A DNA stretch of 47,119 nt from Planctomycetales bacterium (GCA_007119795.1 SKOZ01000008.1:1-47119), one strand, 5' to 3'. Counted from the first letter of the stretch, positions 9,247 through 17,530 are shown. Numbers and translations are program-made. Notes: generated from the sequence alone by a model not told the origin.

Positions 9247-10289
9247 ACATCGGCTTCGTCGTCAACGACCTCCAGACCGAGCAGGCCGGCTACACCACGA
9301 CCCGCCTGGCGATGGCCGCCATCAATCGCGGCCACCGCCCCTGGTTGATCGGCGTGGGCGACCTGGCCTTCGATCCCGACGGCTCGGTGCGGGCCCGCGC
9401 GCGGTCGGTCTCCCGGAAGAGCTACAAGTCGAACGTCGCCTTCCTCGCCGAACTGCACAGCCCCAAGGCGCGCAGCGAGCGGATCACCGTCGACGATCTC
9501 GATGCGCTCCTGCTCCGCAACGACCCCGCCGAAGATCGCATTCGCCGGCCCTGGGCGCAGTCGGCCGGGATCATGTTCGGCCGGGCGTCGCTCCGACAGG
9601 GGGTGATCGTGCTCAACGATCCCGACGGGCTGGCCAAGGCGATCAACAAGATGTACTTCCAGCTCTTCCCCGAGGAAGTCCGCCCTCACACCCTGATCAC
9701 CCGCGACCGCGCCGAAATCAAGGCCTTCGCCAAGGAGCAGCCCGAGGCGATCGTCATCAAGCCCCTGCAGGGTTCGGGAGGCGAAGGCGTCTTCATGATC
9801 CGCAAGAACGACCTGGGGAACCTCAACCAGATGGTCGATGCCGTGGCCCGCGACGGCTACGTGGTCGCTCAGGAGTACCTGCCCGCGGCCGCCGAGGGGG
9901 ACATCCGCCTCTTCATGATGAACGGCCAGCCGCTCCGCCATAAAGGAAAGTACGCCGCCTTCCGCCGCCTGCGCTCGGGCGACGACATCCGCAGCAACAT
10001 CCACGCCGGCGGCAGGAAGGCCCAGGCCTCCATCGACGACCGCGCCCTGCAGATCGCCGAGATCGTCCGCCCCAAGCTGGTCGAGGACGGCATGTTCCTC
10101 GTGGGGCTGGACATCGTCGGCGACAAGCTCATGGAGATCAACGTCTTCAGCCCCGGCGGCCTCGGCAGTGCGCAGACCTTCGAGGGGGTGAACTTCGCCC
10201 ACGCCGTGATCGCCGCCCTGGAGCGGAAGGTCCAGTACATGGGCTTCTACAAGCGGGACTTCAACAACGTCGATATGGCAACGCTCTGA
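9243..10289 (+). CDS. RimK/glutathione-synthase-like ATP-grasp ligase
   Basis: 348 residues. The ATG at 9243 overlaps the previous TGA (ATGA), so translation is coupled. The N-terminus MNIGFVVNDLQTEQAGYTTTRLA is the pre-ATP-grasp Rossmann-like domain. The ATP-grasp fold follows, with VIKPLQGSGGEGVFMI (Lys173 and glycine-rich loop for ATP), VAQEYLPAAAEGDIRLFMM, and LMEINVFSPGGLG with the Mg-binding Glu298 and Asn300. Family knowledge: such enzymes activate a carboxylate with ATP and join it to an amine, as in glutathione synthase and the glutamate ligase RimK. Here it is probably a peptide or amino-acid ligase paired with the DUF1704 peptidase and FGase upstream. No gamma-glutamylcysteine ligase lies nearby, so a true glutathione synthase is less likely. 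Confidence 0.88.
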   Translation: MNIGFVVNDLQTEQAGYTTTRLAMAAINRGHRPWLIGVGDLAFDPDGSVRARARSVSRKSYKSNVAFLAELHSPKARSERITVDDLDALLLRNDPAEDRIRRPWAQSAGIMFGRASLRQGVIVLNDPDGLAKAINKMYFQLFPEEVRPHTLITRDRAEIKAFAKEQPEAIVIKPLQGSGGEGVFMIRKNDLGNLNQMVDAVARDGYVVAQEYLPAAAEGDIRLFMMNGQPLRHKGKYAAFRRLRSGDDIRSNIHAGGRKAQASIDDRALQIAEIVRPKLVEDGMFLVGLDIVGDKLMEINVFSPGGLGSAQTFEGVNFAHAVIAALERKVQYMGFYKRDFNNVDMATL

Positions 10290-10293
10290 GCCG

Positions 10294-11094
10294 CTACCAG
10301 GCGTAAGCGACCCCCGAGCCGTAATCGGGGCGAGGAGCGATCGGTGCCTTTGGGGGTGACTGCGCACGCACCAGGGATGCGGCCGCCCCGCTCGGATTTT
10401 CGCCGAGGCACTCGCCGACGGGGGCGGCCGGCGGCGTCCAGGCTGGGGGGGCCGGTTGCGGGGTGGACGGAAGGAGAGGCGTGGGAACCGTGCGGGTGGG
10501 CTGGCCGAAGCGGGTGAGGAGATGGCCGAGGATCCGCTGTTCGAGGGCCTCGTCGCGGCCCAAGGGGATCCAGCCGGCTGTCGGCGGCTGTTCGCCGACG
10601 GGGCTGTCGATGCGGACCAGGGATGTATCGGTGCGGAAGGTGGCCGCCCCGGCGGTAGCCCGGCTGGGCCGGCGCGCGTCTTCCAGCTCTTTGAAGACGG
10701 CGACCTCGACCCAGAAGCCGCGTTCGCCGGGCATCACGCGGACCACCGCGCGGCGGCGGATCGTCTGCAAGGTGCTCTCCAGGCGCTCCTCGAGACCGAC
10801 CGAATCGTACCGCCAGGGTTCGAAGATCGTGGCCCCCAGTTCGGGGAGCGTCTCCAGCCGCCCCTCGGTGACCACGCTGTCGACGCGGCGCGCCGGTTCC
10901 TCGTGGGCGATGGCGAAATAGTCGCCCACCACTTCGACCACCGTCTCCCAGACGTGGAACGGATCGGTGGCGACGATGAGTGTCGGATTGTCGTACCGGC
11001 CGCCGTCCCAAGGGCCGGGCTGCGGAAAAGGGGCCGGGCCCGCAACACAGCCCACGACGGCAAGGAAGAGTCCGAGGACGACCACGCAGCGCAT
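10294..11094 (-). CDS. Lipoprotein of unknown function, 266 aa
   Basis: ATG at 11094 has AAGG upstream. The N-terminus MRCVVVLGLFLAVVGC is a lipoprotein signal with Cys16 as the modified residue. The middle (residues about 40-185) alternates predicted strands and helices: PFHVWETVVEVVGDYFAIAHEEPAR, then TIRRRAVVRVMPGERGFWVEVAVFKELED. This resembles the secondary structure of small envelope lipoproteins that bind partner proteins. The C-terminal 80 residues are Pro/Ala-rich and probably disordered. The gene converges with the ATP-grasp gene with only four bases between stop codons. I do not recognise the family; it is likely planctomycete-specific. Confidence 0.65.
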   Translation of the reverse strand: MRCVVVLGLFLAVVGCVAGPAPFPQPGPWDGGRYDNPTLIVATDPFHVWETVVEVVGDYFAIAHEEPARRVDSVVTEGRLETLPELGATIFEPWRYDSVGLEERLESTLQTIRRRAVVRVMPGERGFWVEVAVFKELEDARRPSRATAGAATFRTDTSLVRIDSPVGEQPPTAGWIPLGRDEALEQRILGHLLTRFGQPTRTVPTPLLPSTPQPAPPAWTPPAAPVGECLGENPSGAAASLVRAQSPPKAPIAPRPDYGSGVAYAW

Positions 11095-11395
11095 CGGCAG
11101 CCTTGCCTTCTGGAGATCGGAACCCTGAGTCCGCCCCCCATTTGCGGGCGGGGCGATAGTGTCTCAGGAAGCGCGCGGCGCCGCAAGGGCAATCGGGAAA
11201 GGCCCTTCCGAGGCCTCCCGGGCGAGGGGGCGGCAACCACCCCCGCGTTGTGGCCGAAAAGACAGGATGCGACTTGCCCCACCTTGCCCCGGACGCGAAT
11301 GCGTCCAGGGCAAGGCGCGGGCTGGTTCGTGGGGCCGGCCGCGGGGTTACCGCCCCGGCCGACCGTGACACGGGATTGACCTCCGGTCCGTGCCG
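11095..11395. other. Gene-free stretch between the lipoprotein and ACT-domain genes
   Basis: About 300 bases on the upstream side of the lipoprotein gene. No coding sequence, RNA gene or convincing promoter or terminator is visible. Confidence 0.4.
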
Positions 11396-11854
11396 CTAGC
11401 GGGCGTGAACCGGGCGACGGCCGGGCTGCTTCCGCCGCGTGCTCGCCGCGCCGTTGTCGCTGAGGACGCGTTGCGCCTTGGCAAGGTCGTTGACCTTGAT
11501 CACGGCCAACCCCCCTCCCTTGGCGTTCCCCGGCGTCTGGAAGGAACAATAGGCGTAGTCGATGTTGAGGTGTTCGGCGGCCAAACGCTCACAAACCTTG
11601 CGGAAGCCGCCAGGCTGTCCCGGCAGCTCGACGAGGAGAACGTCGGAGATGTCGTGGCTGATGCTGCTCTTCTCGAGGACGTTGACGGCGGCGTTGAGGT
11701 CATCGGGCACGAAGCGGATGGTTCCGCGCTCACCGGAGTCCATGACCACCAGGGCGCGAAAGTCCACCTTCCCCTTGTTCAGCGCCGTCAACATGGCAGC
11801 CAGCCTTCCCGGCTTGTTGACGAGCGTCACGGAGAGCTGCTTGGCCGTTTGCAT
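11396..11854 (-). CDS. ACT-domain amino-acid-binding regulatory protein
   Basis: 152 residues from ATG at 11854, which has an excellent ribosome site (AAAAGGAGGAA). Two ACT-type beta-alpha-beta units are visible. The first is QLSVTLVNKPGRLAAMLTALNKGKVDFRALVVMDS (residues about 6-45), with the NKPGRLA turn that binds amino-acid ligands. The second is VLLVELPGQPGGFRKVCERLAAEHLNIDYAYCSF (residues about 70-105). The tail is Arg/Lys-rich. Family knowledge: stand-alone tandem ACT proteins sense amino acids and regulate enzymes or transport. No target enzyme is adjacent; trpC and leuA lie elsewhere in the window. A TAGAAT hexamer on the minus strand about 175 bases upstream could be a -10 box, but its -35 spacing is poor. 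Confidence 0.82.
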   Translation of the reverse strand: MQTAKQLSVTLVNKPGRLAAMLTALNKGKVDFRALVVMDSGERGTIRFVPDDLNAAVNVLEKSSISHDISDVLLVELPGQPGGFRKVCERLAAEHLNIDYAYCSFQTPGNAKGGGLAVIKVNDLAKAQRVLSDNGAASTRRKQPGRRPVHAR

Positions 11855-12065
11855 CCCGTTCCTCCTTTTCCTGAGACGAGGAAACGAACGTCGATCACGT
11901 GTCCCGCCGTGGGGACACTGAAGAGGAGCCCCTTCGCCTACGGGGAATGCCGGCCGCCGCGGGCGGATCGCCGGCCAGCCCCCGACCGGTCCGCTCGGCG
12001 ACTGATTCGCCGACACCCGCAAGCTACCCTCCTATTCTAATCCAAGTCGCCCCCGGGCAAATCCC

Positions 12066-12093
12066 CAAAAACCCCAGCCTAAGAGCGGGCTAG
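12066..12093 (-). terminator. Possible terminator after mreB
   Basis: On the minus strand CTAGCC pairs with GGCTGG (one G-U) around an eight-base loop, followed by GGTTTTTGGGG. It lies about 40 bases past the mreB stop. The stem is short, so confidence is moderate. Confidence 0.4.
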
Positions 12094-12133
12094 AACTCTT
12101 GCCCCCTGTCGGAAGTGCCCCAATCGAGTGCCT

Positions 12134-13180
12134 CTAGAGGTCGTCACTCGATTCCAGCGTGGGGTGCCAGGCTTCCAGGTGTTCCAGGCAGATGAGCGCT
12201 CCTCTGGCGACGGCGGCCATGGGATCGTCCGCCGTTCGCACGGGCAGTCCGGTGTGCTCGGCCAGATAGCGGTCGAGCCCGCGGAGTTGTGCCCCGCCGC
12301 CGCACAGCACCATACCGCTGTCGACCAGATCGGCGGCCAACTCGGGGCCACAGCCGTCGAGAGTGGCACGGACGGCATCGAGGATGGCCTCGAGCGGTTC
12401 GAGAAGGGCCTCGCGGACCTCCTCGCTGGTCACGGTGGCCCGGCGGGGGAGGCCGCTGACGCCATCGGTGCCGCGAACCTCCTCGACGTCCTCGATCTCC
12501 AGCGGCCAGGCACTCCCCGCGGCGATGCGCAGCTTTTCCGCCGTGGGCAGGCCGATGCGCAGGTTGTGGTGGCGGCGGAGGTAGTCGGCAACGGCGCGGT
12601 CCATGGCGTCGCCGCCGACGGGGATCGACTGGCCGGAGACGACGTCCGAGAGGCTGGTCACGGCCACCTCGGTGGTCCCCCCACCCACGTCGCAGACCAT
12701 GCTGGCCACGGGTTCGGCAATAGGCAGACCGGCCCCGATGGCCGCCGCCTTGGCCTGGCTGACCAGGAGCACCTGGCGGGCCCCGGCACGGAGCGTGCTC
12801 CCAAAGACGGCGCGTTTTTCCACCGGTGTGATGCCTCCGGGCACTCCCACCAGCACGCGGGGCCGCAGCCGCAGCGCGGGCCGCTGCGCCTTGCGGAGGA
12901 AATAGTGGAGCATGGCCTCGCAGAGTTCGAAATCGGTGATCACCCCGTTGCGCAGGGGGCGGACGACGGCGATGGCGTCGCCGGTGCGGCCGAGCATCTG
13001 CTGGGCCAGACGGCCCACCGCGCAGCCGCCGGAGAGAATCCGCCCCGTCCGCTGATCGACCGCCACCACGGAGGGCTCGTCGAGAACCAAACCCTCACCG
13101 ACGACACTGACGAGGGTGTTGGCCGTCCCCAGGTCGACCGCCAGATCGCTGCGAAGGTGGGTGAGGATTCCTCGGAGCAT
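12134..13180 (-). CDS. mreB: Rod-shape determining protein MreB (actin homologue)
   Basis: 348 residues, the normal MreB length. All actin-superfamily nucleotide motifs are present: DLAVDLGTANTLV (phosphate 1), VCDVGGGTTEVAV (phosphate 2), the connecting segments, and DSGMVLCGGGAQLRGLD (adenosine). VPGGITPVEKRAV is a further typical MreB segment. The N-terminal MLRGILTHL can form the short amphipathic membrane-binding helix. MreB filaments guide envelope growth from the inner membrane. The usual mreC and mreD partners are not adjacent. Instead a small membrane protein and a membrane-anchored coiled-coil protein precede it on the same strand, downstream of the strong promoter at 14651-14680. 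Confidence 0.93.
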   Translation of the reverse strand: MLRGILTHLRSDLAVDLGTANTLVSVVGEGLVLDEPSVVAVDQRTGRILSGGCAVGRLAQQMLGRTGDAIAVVRPLRNGVITDFELCEAMLHYFLRKAQRPALRLRPRVLVGVPGGITPVEKRAVFGSTLRAGARQVLLVSQAKAAAIGAGLPIAEPVASMVCDVGGGTTEVAVTSLSDVVSGQSIPVGGDAMDRAVADYLRRHHNLRIGLPTAEKLRIAAGSAWPLEIEDVEEVRGTDGVSGLPRRATVTSEEVREALLEPLEAILDAVRATLDGCGPELAADLVDSGMVLCGGGAQLRGLDRYLAEHTGLPVRTADDPMAAVARGALICLEHLEAWHPTLESSDDL

Positions 13181-13299
13181 CCCTGCTCACCGGCCCGCGC
13201 GGCGCGGACAATGGGAGACATTATACCTGGGGAGGGTCCCTGCCGGCCGGGCCGCCCACGGCGCGCGGCAGCTCCGCGCCGCAGAGGCGCACCTCGCCC

Positions 13300-13503
13300 T
13301 CAGCAGGTCCAATACCCGGCGGCCGAACCCTCGGCGCCCGGCCAAAGATGCCGCACGGCGGCAATCTGCCACTCGTACGCCCCCAGTTCCAGCACCAGGA
13401 GCACCGCGGCCACGATCAGCGCAACGAGCGCGATCAGTAGCAGCACCGAGTAGACGTCGAACTGGGGCTTGCGATAAGGACCGCCGGGAGAAATGGACAT
13501 CAT
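13300..13503 (-). CDS. Small single-pass membrane protein, 67 aa
   Basis: The start is ATG at 13503 or the adjacent ATG at 13500. One strong membrane helix, VYSVLLLIALVALIVAAVLLVLEL (residues about 17-40), follows a short polar N-terminus with KPQFD. The C-terminal 25 residues contain an aromatic-rich patch (YEWQIAAVRHLWPG) and end in Cys. It lies 27 bases after the coiled-coil gene and 119 bases before mreB, on the same strand. No family is recognised. The hydrophobic profile and conserved direction argue that it is real, and the context suggests an envelope or cell-shape accessory. Confidence 0.6.
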   Translation of the reverse strand: MMSISPGGPYRKPQFDVYSVLLLIALVALIVAAVLLVLELGAYEWQIAAVRHLWPGAEGSAAGYWTC

Positions 13504-13530
13504 GGCCGTTGCCCGTGAGTGCGAAAGGTT

Positions 13531-14412
13531 TCAGAAATCGCCGCCGACCGGCGCTCCCGCGGGGCCCGCCAGACCGGTCAGTCTCACCCGCGAGGCCACG
13601 AGATCGCCCTCGGAAATGGGCCCCCTGCGGTATTCGGGGAGGATGCGGCACACCGCCCGATGGGGCTCGCTCCGCATCACGGTTACGCGCCCCAGGTAGG
13701 TGCTGGTGCCGTTGGCAACCCGGAAGGCCTCGAGCTCGTGGCTCTCGCGAATGCCGTCGTCGGTGCCGATGGAGATCTCGATCAGGCCGCTCGGGAGGGT
13801 GGCCACCACAAATCCCCGGACCTCATCCGGCAGTGCCGGGTCGATGTCGGGATCGATGTCGTGCGCCCGGAGGAGGTCTCTCGCTCGCGAGAGGTCGCCG
13901 GCAAGCGTCACTTGGCGTCCCCGGAGGCGGTTCAGTTCGGTCAGGTGCTGGTTGAGCTCGTCGCTGGTCCGGACCATGCGGGCGAAGGACTCGTCGCGAT
14001 CCAGCTGGGCCTGGCGAAGGTCGGCGCGAATCTCGTCGCGCTCGGCGAGGGCCTTCTGCGCCGACTGCTGGGTGGCCTGCATGGCGGCCACCGCTTCGCG
14101 GACTTCCTCCTGCGCCTGGCCGAGGCCCTGCTCCAACTGCTCGAGCTGCCGGACCAACTCGACCCGCTCGTTCTCCAGCTTGGTGAGGCTCTCGCGCTTC
14201 TCGGCGTCCAGGGCGTCGAACTGCTCCTGCAGGCGGTCGCGGCGGGTTCGGAAATCGTCCCGCTCGGCCCGCACGCTGGCAAGCTGCGACTGAAGCTCTT
14301 GGTTTGCTTCCCTCCAGTTCGTGTGCGTTGCGTACAGCGCCAAGGTCAACGACATGAAGACCAGCGCCATCACGAAAATGAGCACGATGAAGATCTTGCC
14401 GATGAGGTTCAT
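13531..14412 (-). CDS. Membrane-anchored coiled-coil protein, MreC-like layout
   Basis: 293 residues. An N-terminal membrane helix (KIFIVLIFVMALVFMSLTLALYA, residues 6-28) is followed by a long heptad-like coiled coil (about residues 35-175, Glu/Gln/Arg/Leu-rich). A beta-rich C-terminal domain (about 185-285) contains GFVVATLPSGLIEISIGTDDGI and YLGRVTVMRSEPHRAVCRILP. Helix, coiled coil and beta domain is the same order as in MreC, and the GLIEISIGTDDG turn recalls MreC's handle-binding beta domain. I cannot claim homology by eye. It is the first gene of the unit leading to mreB, behind a strong promoter. The C-terminal domain would be periplasmic. Confidence 0.65.
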   Translation of the reverse strand: MNLIGKIFIVLIFVMALVFMSLTLALYATHTNWREANQELQSQLASVRAERDDFRTRRDRLQEQFDALDAEKRESLTKLENERVELVRQLEQLEQGLGQAQEEVREAVAAMQATQQSAQKALAERDEIRADLRQAQLDRDESFARMVRTSDELNQHLTELNRLRGRQVTLAGDLSRARDLLRAHDIDPDIDPALPDEVRGFVVATLPSGLIEISIGTDDGIRESHELEAFRVANGTSTYLGRVTVMRSEPHRAVCRILPEYRRGPISEGDLVASRVRLTGLAGPAGAPVGGDF

Positions 14413-14650
14413 AGGGCGAACTCTCCTGTTGCCGCTCGAAGGGATAACGCCTTTGCGATCAAAGGGACCTTCGGAGCGCCTGGCCCACTGCTTCCGGGCG
14501 CCCCCCGCCCGCTAACATTCGTCACGCGCTCCGTGCTCGCGCTGGACGCCGCCTCCGTGCGACAAACAATCGAAATACACCCAGCCGGGGCCACCCGAAC
14601 GATAAGTGGTTCGCACCAACGGGAAACGATCCGGCAAAGACTGTTCCGTT

Positions 14651-14680
14651 AGTATAACTTCGCTCAAATTCGCATGTCAA
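14651..14680 (-). promoter_or_regulatory. Sigma-70-type promoter for the coiled-coil/mreB cluster
   Basis: On the minus strand a perfect -35 box TTGACA (14675-14680) and a -10 box TATACT (14651-14656, five of six consensus) are separated by 18 bases. The predicted transcript starts near 14643 and has a leader of about 230 bases before the gene at 14412. Confidence 0.7.
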
Positions 14681-14847
14681 TCACAATCGCAATGCCGGGA
14701 CACTGGTGAATCTGGGAAGTCTTGCCAGGGCCGGACGCCCATGAAGGCGAATGCACACCAATGGGGGTGGTGAACCCCGCCGCTGAGCCCCGTGCGCGGT
14801 TGATTCTGCCGGTCCTCAACTAAACCGCTCAAGACGCGACTCGTCTT

Positions 14848-14862
14848 GCCGGTATTACCGGC
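14848..14862. repeat. 15-base palindrome GCCGGTA-T-TACCGGC
   Basis: Perfect seven-base arms around one base, in the region between the divergent mreB-cluster and TolC-like genes. Possible operator or part of a REP-like repeat. Confidence 0.4.
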
Positions 14863-14911
14863 CTACGGCGCGCCGGTCCAGGAAAGCGGGGTGGTGCAGT
14901 GAAGATATTAC

Positions 14912-14939
14912 GGTCGCAAAATATTTTCCGATAGCGACC
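14912..14939. promoter_or_regulatory. Inverted repeat GGTCGC/GCGACC around AAAATATTTT
   Basis: GGTCGC (14912-14917) and GCGACC (14934-14939) enclose the self-complementary AT block 14918-14927. It lies about 180 bases upstream of the TolC-like start and could be a promoter/operator. Confidence 0.35.
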
Positions 14940-14976
14940 TTTCGTCAAAGTGCAGCGGTCGCGCTGCCGATAACAG

Positions 14977-14991
14977 GGCTGACGGTCAGCC
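14977..14991. repeat. 15-base palindrome GGCTGAC-G-GTCAGCC
   Basis: Perfect seven-base arms around one base, 127 bases upstream of the TolC-like start. Same size and symmetry as the palindrome at 14848 but a different sequence. Confidence 0.4.
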
Positions 14992-15117
14992 TGAGTTTGC
15001 CGGCGCGCCGCCGCGCAGAAGCCTCGGGGTGGCACTTCTTGGGGGGGAATTGTTGGTGCGCCCGTTCGGCCGCAGCACCCGATGGCACAATCCCGCCGCG
15101 ATCAGGAACGCGACTCG

Positions 15118-17424
15118 ATGACACGTTACACCAGCATCCTCGGCACGGTCGCGCTGGTTGCGGTGCTCGCCGCAGCCGGTTGCCGCCCCCAACACCCATT
15201 CTACCTCTTCGAGGATGGCGACCTATCGCACTACGTGGGGGTGGCCACGGAGATCGAGTTCCCCGATGTCGAGGTCGATTCACTCGCCGAGGTCCGCGGC
15301 GGTCACCGCCCCATGACCTTGGACACCGAAGATGTCGAGTTCTGGGACCTGACCCTCGAGGAAGCCGTCCAGATCGCCTTGACGAACGGCAAGGTTATCC
15401 GGTCGCTGGGGGCCCAGGTAAGTCTGGCCCCCGACTCGCTTACCCGTCTGGCCGAGGCCGTTCCCAGCGTCTACGACCCGGCGCTGGCGGAGGCCCATCC
15501 TACCGGCGGGGTGGAAGGGGCCCTGGCGATCTTCGACCCGCAGCTCACGGCCGGCGTCTTCTGGGAGAAGCTCCACACACCGGTAAACCTCGACCCCGAG
15601 CGATTCCCCTTCGGGGTCCGCACCTCGATCCAGGACATCGGCAACTTCCAGACCCGGCTCTCGAAGACCATGGCCACCGGCGGGACGTTCGGCTTTTCCC
15701 ACAACGCCCGCTACAACCTCAGCAACAGCCCCACGCGGGAATGGCCGGCCGACTGGACCGTGAACCTGGAAGCCGACTTCCGCCAACCCTTGCTGCAGGG
15801 TGCCGGCGTCGGCTTCAACCGCATCGCCGGGCCCGGGGCGCAGCCGGGCATCCACGGGGGCGTGGTCATCGCGCGGATCAATTCGGACATCGCGCTGACC
15901 GACTTCGAGGCGCAAGTCCGCAACCTGGTCAACGACATCGAGCGAGCCTATTGGGCCCTCTATCTGGCGTACCGCGAGAAGGACGCTGTGGTGGCAGGTC
16001 TGCAAAGCGCTACGGCCTCGTGGCGGAGGGTGGAAGCCCTCCGCATCGAGGGGGCCGTCGGCGGCGAGGCCGTCAACGAGGCGCAGGCGCGCGAGCAGGT
16101 GTTTCTCTTCCAGAGCCTCGCCAAGCAGCGCCTGAGCACCCTCTACGCGACGGAAAACAACCTCCGCTACCTCATGGGCCTGGCGGCCACCGACGGCCGG
16201 CTGATCCGACCCAGCGACGAGCCGACGACGGCCCGCATGCAGTTCGACTGGCACGAGGTCCAAGCCGAAGGCCTGGTGCGGAACGCCGAGTTGCGGCGGC
16301 AGAAATGGCGCGTCAAGCAGCGGGAGATGGAACTCGTCGCCTCGCGGAACCACCTCCTTCCCCGGCTGGATGCCACGGGCCGCTACCGCTGGCTCGGCCT
16401 GGGCGAGACCCTGATCGATACCAACCGGGAAAACCCGAGCGCCTGGTCGGATCTGACCGGCGGCGAAAACCAGGAGTGGCAGTTCGGCCTCGAGCTGAAC
16501 GTGCCCATCGGCTTCCGCCGCCAGCACGCGGGCGTCCGCCACTCGGAACTGGCCCTGGCGCGCGAGCGGGTTCTTCTCCGCGAGCAGGAGCTGGAGTTCG
16601 TCCACCAGCTCAGCAATGCCGTTCGCATGGTCGAGGACGGCTACCGCATCGCCGAGTCGCGATTCAACCAGCGGGTGGCGGCCGACCACCAGGTCGATGC
16701 CGTCCAGGCGGCCTTCGAGGCAGGGCAGGTTCCCTTCAGCGACGTGCTCAATGCCCAGAGGCAACTCGCCGAGGCGGAGATCGAGTACTTCCGCGCCCTC
16801 GCGCAGTACCACGAGTCGATCACCACGGTCCACTTCCGCAAAGGCTCCCTGCTGAGCGAGCGGAACATCATGCTGGCTGAGGGGCCCTGGCCGGCGAAGG
16901 CCTACTTCGACGCCCACGGCCGGGCCCGGGCACGCGACGCGGCCCTCTTCATCGACTACGGGATGACGCAGCCGCAGGTCATCAGCCGCGGGGCTTACGA
17001 GCAGCATCCCGAGGGCCCGATGTGGTATCCCAGCGAAGTCTACGAGGAACCGCTGCCTTCTCCGGCCCCCGCGCCGACCTCTCCGGCCCCGGCGCTGCCC
17101 TCGCCGGAAGAGCCGTTGTTGCCCCGGGCCGCGCCCACCCCGGCGCCTCCGCTGGCTGACGGCGGCTCGGGGACCACACTGGAGGCCCTGGCGGCCGACA
17201 TCCGCCCGACGGGCACCCTGCCGGCCAATCAAGCCGGCTGGCAGACCAGTTCCCGGCCGGTCGCGACTGACGCGAACGTCCGGCCGGTCAGCCACGAGGT
17301 GCCCGCGGCGTCTACGGGAAGCGGCTGGCAATCGACCACCCCGGCGGCGCCTGCGCCGGCCGGCGGGCAGTCCACCCGGCCCCCGGTCCCCTCGCAGAGT
17401 GGATGGCGGAGCATCGCCCCCTAA
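15118..17424 (+). CDS. TolC-like outer-membrane efflux lipoprotein
   Basis: 768 residues from ATG at 15118. The N-terminus TSILGTVALVAVLAAAGC is a lipoprotein signal with Cys22 as acylation site, as in OprM/NodT-type proteins. Residues about 80-560 show the OEP pattern: DLTLEEAVQIALTNGKVI, a beta segment ending LRQPLLQGAGVGFNRI, long helices (NDIERAYWALYLAYREKDAV), a second repeat with LLPRLDATGRYRW, and GQVPFSDVLNAQRQLAEAEIEYFRALAQYHESI. Such proteins form trimeric export channels with RND or ABC pumps. No pump or adaptor gene is adjacent. The last 130 or so residues are Pro/Ala-rich and not part of the channel fold. Typical TolC-family proteins are 450-500 residues, so this one is long. Confidence 0.88.
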   Translation: MTRYTSILGTVALVAVLAAAGCRPQHPFYLFEDGDLSHYVGVATEIEFPDVEVDSLAEVRGGHRPMTLDTEDVEFWDLTLEEAVQIALTNGKVIRSLGAQVSLAPDSLTRLAEAVPSVYDPALAEAHPTGGVEGALAIFDPQLTAGVFWEKLHTPVNLDPERFPFGVRTSIQDIGNFQTRLSKTMATGGTFGFSHNARYNLSNSPTREWPADWTVNLEADFRQPLLQGAGVGFNRIAGPGAQPGIHGGVVIARINSDIALTDFEAQVRNLVNDIERAYWALYLAYREKDAVVAGLQSATASWRRVEALRIEGAVGGEAVNEAQAREQVFLFQSLAKQRLSTLYATENNLRYLMGLAATDGRLIRPSDEPTTARMQFDWHEVQAEGLVRNAELRRQKWRVKQREMELVASRNHLLPRLDATGRYRWLGLGETLIDTNRENPSAWSDLTGGENQEWQFGLELNVPIGFRRQHAGVRHSELALARERVLLREQELEFVHQLSNAVRMVEDGYRIAESRFNQRVAADHQVDAVQAAFEAGQVPFSDVLNAQRQLAEAEIEYFRALAQYHESITTVHFRKGSLLSERNIMLAEGPWPAKAYFDAHGRARARDAALFIDYGMTQPQVISRGAYEQHPEGPMWYPSEVYEEPLPSPAPAPTSPAPALPSPEEPLLPRAAPTPAPPLADGGSGTTLEALAADIRPTGTLPANQAGWQTSSRPVATDANVRPVSHEVPAASTGSGWQSTTPAAPAPAGGQSTRPPVPSQSGWRSIAP

Positions 17425-17480
17425 ACCATCGCTGCCGAGAAATGATGCGAGAGCAGAGATTGGGCACGGGGAGGGGGAAT

Positions 17481-17530
17481 GAGCGGGCCGCGGCGCGAGG
17501 GCGCTGCGGCCCGCTCGCGTTGTATTGCTG
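17481..17530 (+). terminator. Terminator-like hairpin after the TolC-like gene
   Basis: GAGCGGGCCGC (17481-17491) pairs perfectly with GCGGCCCGCTC (17506-17516) and is followed by a T-rich but interrupted stretch (GCGTTGTATTGCTGTT). The stem is strong and the U-tract imperfect. Confidence 0.55.

Larger units (their letters stand above)
14413..15117. other. Gene-free divergent regulatory region (about 700 bases)
   Basis: It separates the mreB cluster (minus) from the TolC-like gene (plus). It holds the minus-strand promoter at 14651-14680, two perfect 15-base palindromes (14848-14862 and 14977-14991), and a stem with an AT-rich centre (14912-14939). No credible coding sequence is present. Confidence 0.6.

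Noticed and set aside
15030..15060. TGGCAC followed by a T/G stretch as a sigma-54 promoter upstream of the TolC-like gene
   Set aside because: The -12 element (TTGCA-type GC) is missing at the required spacing.
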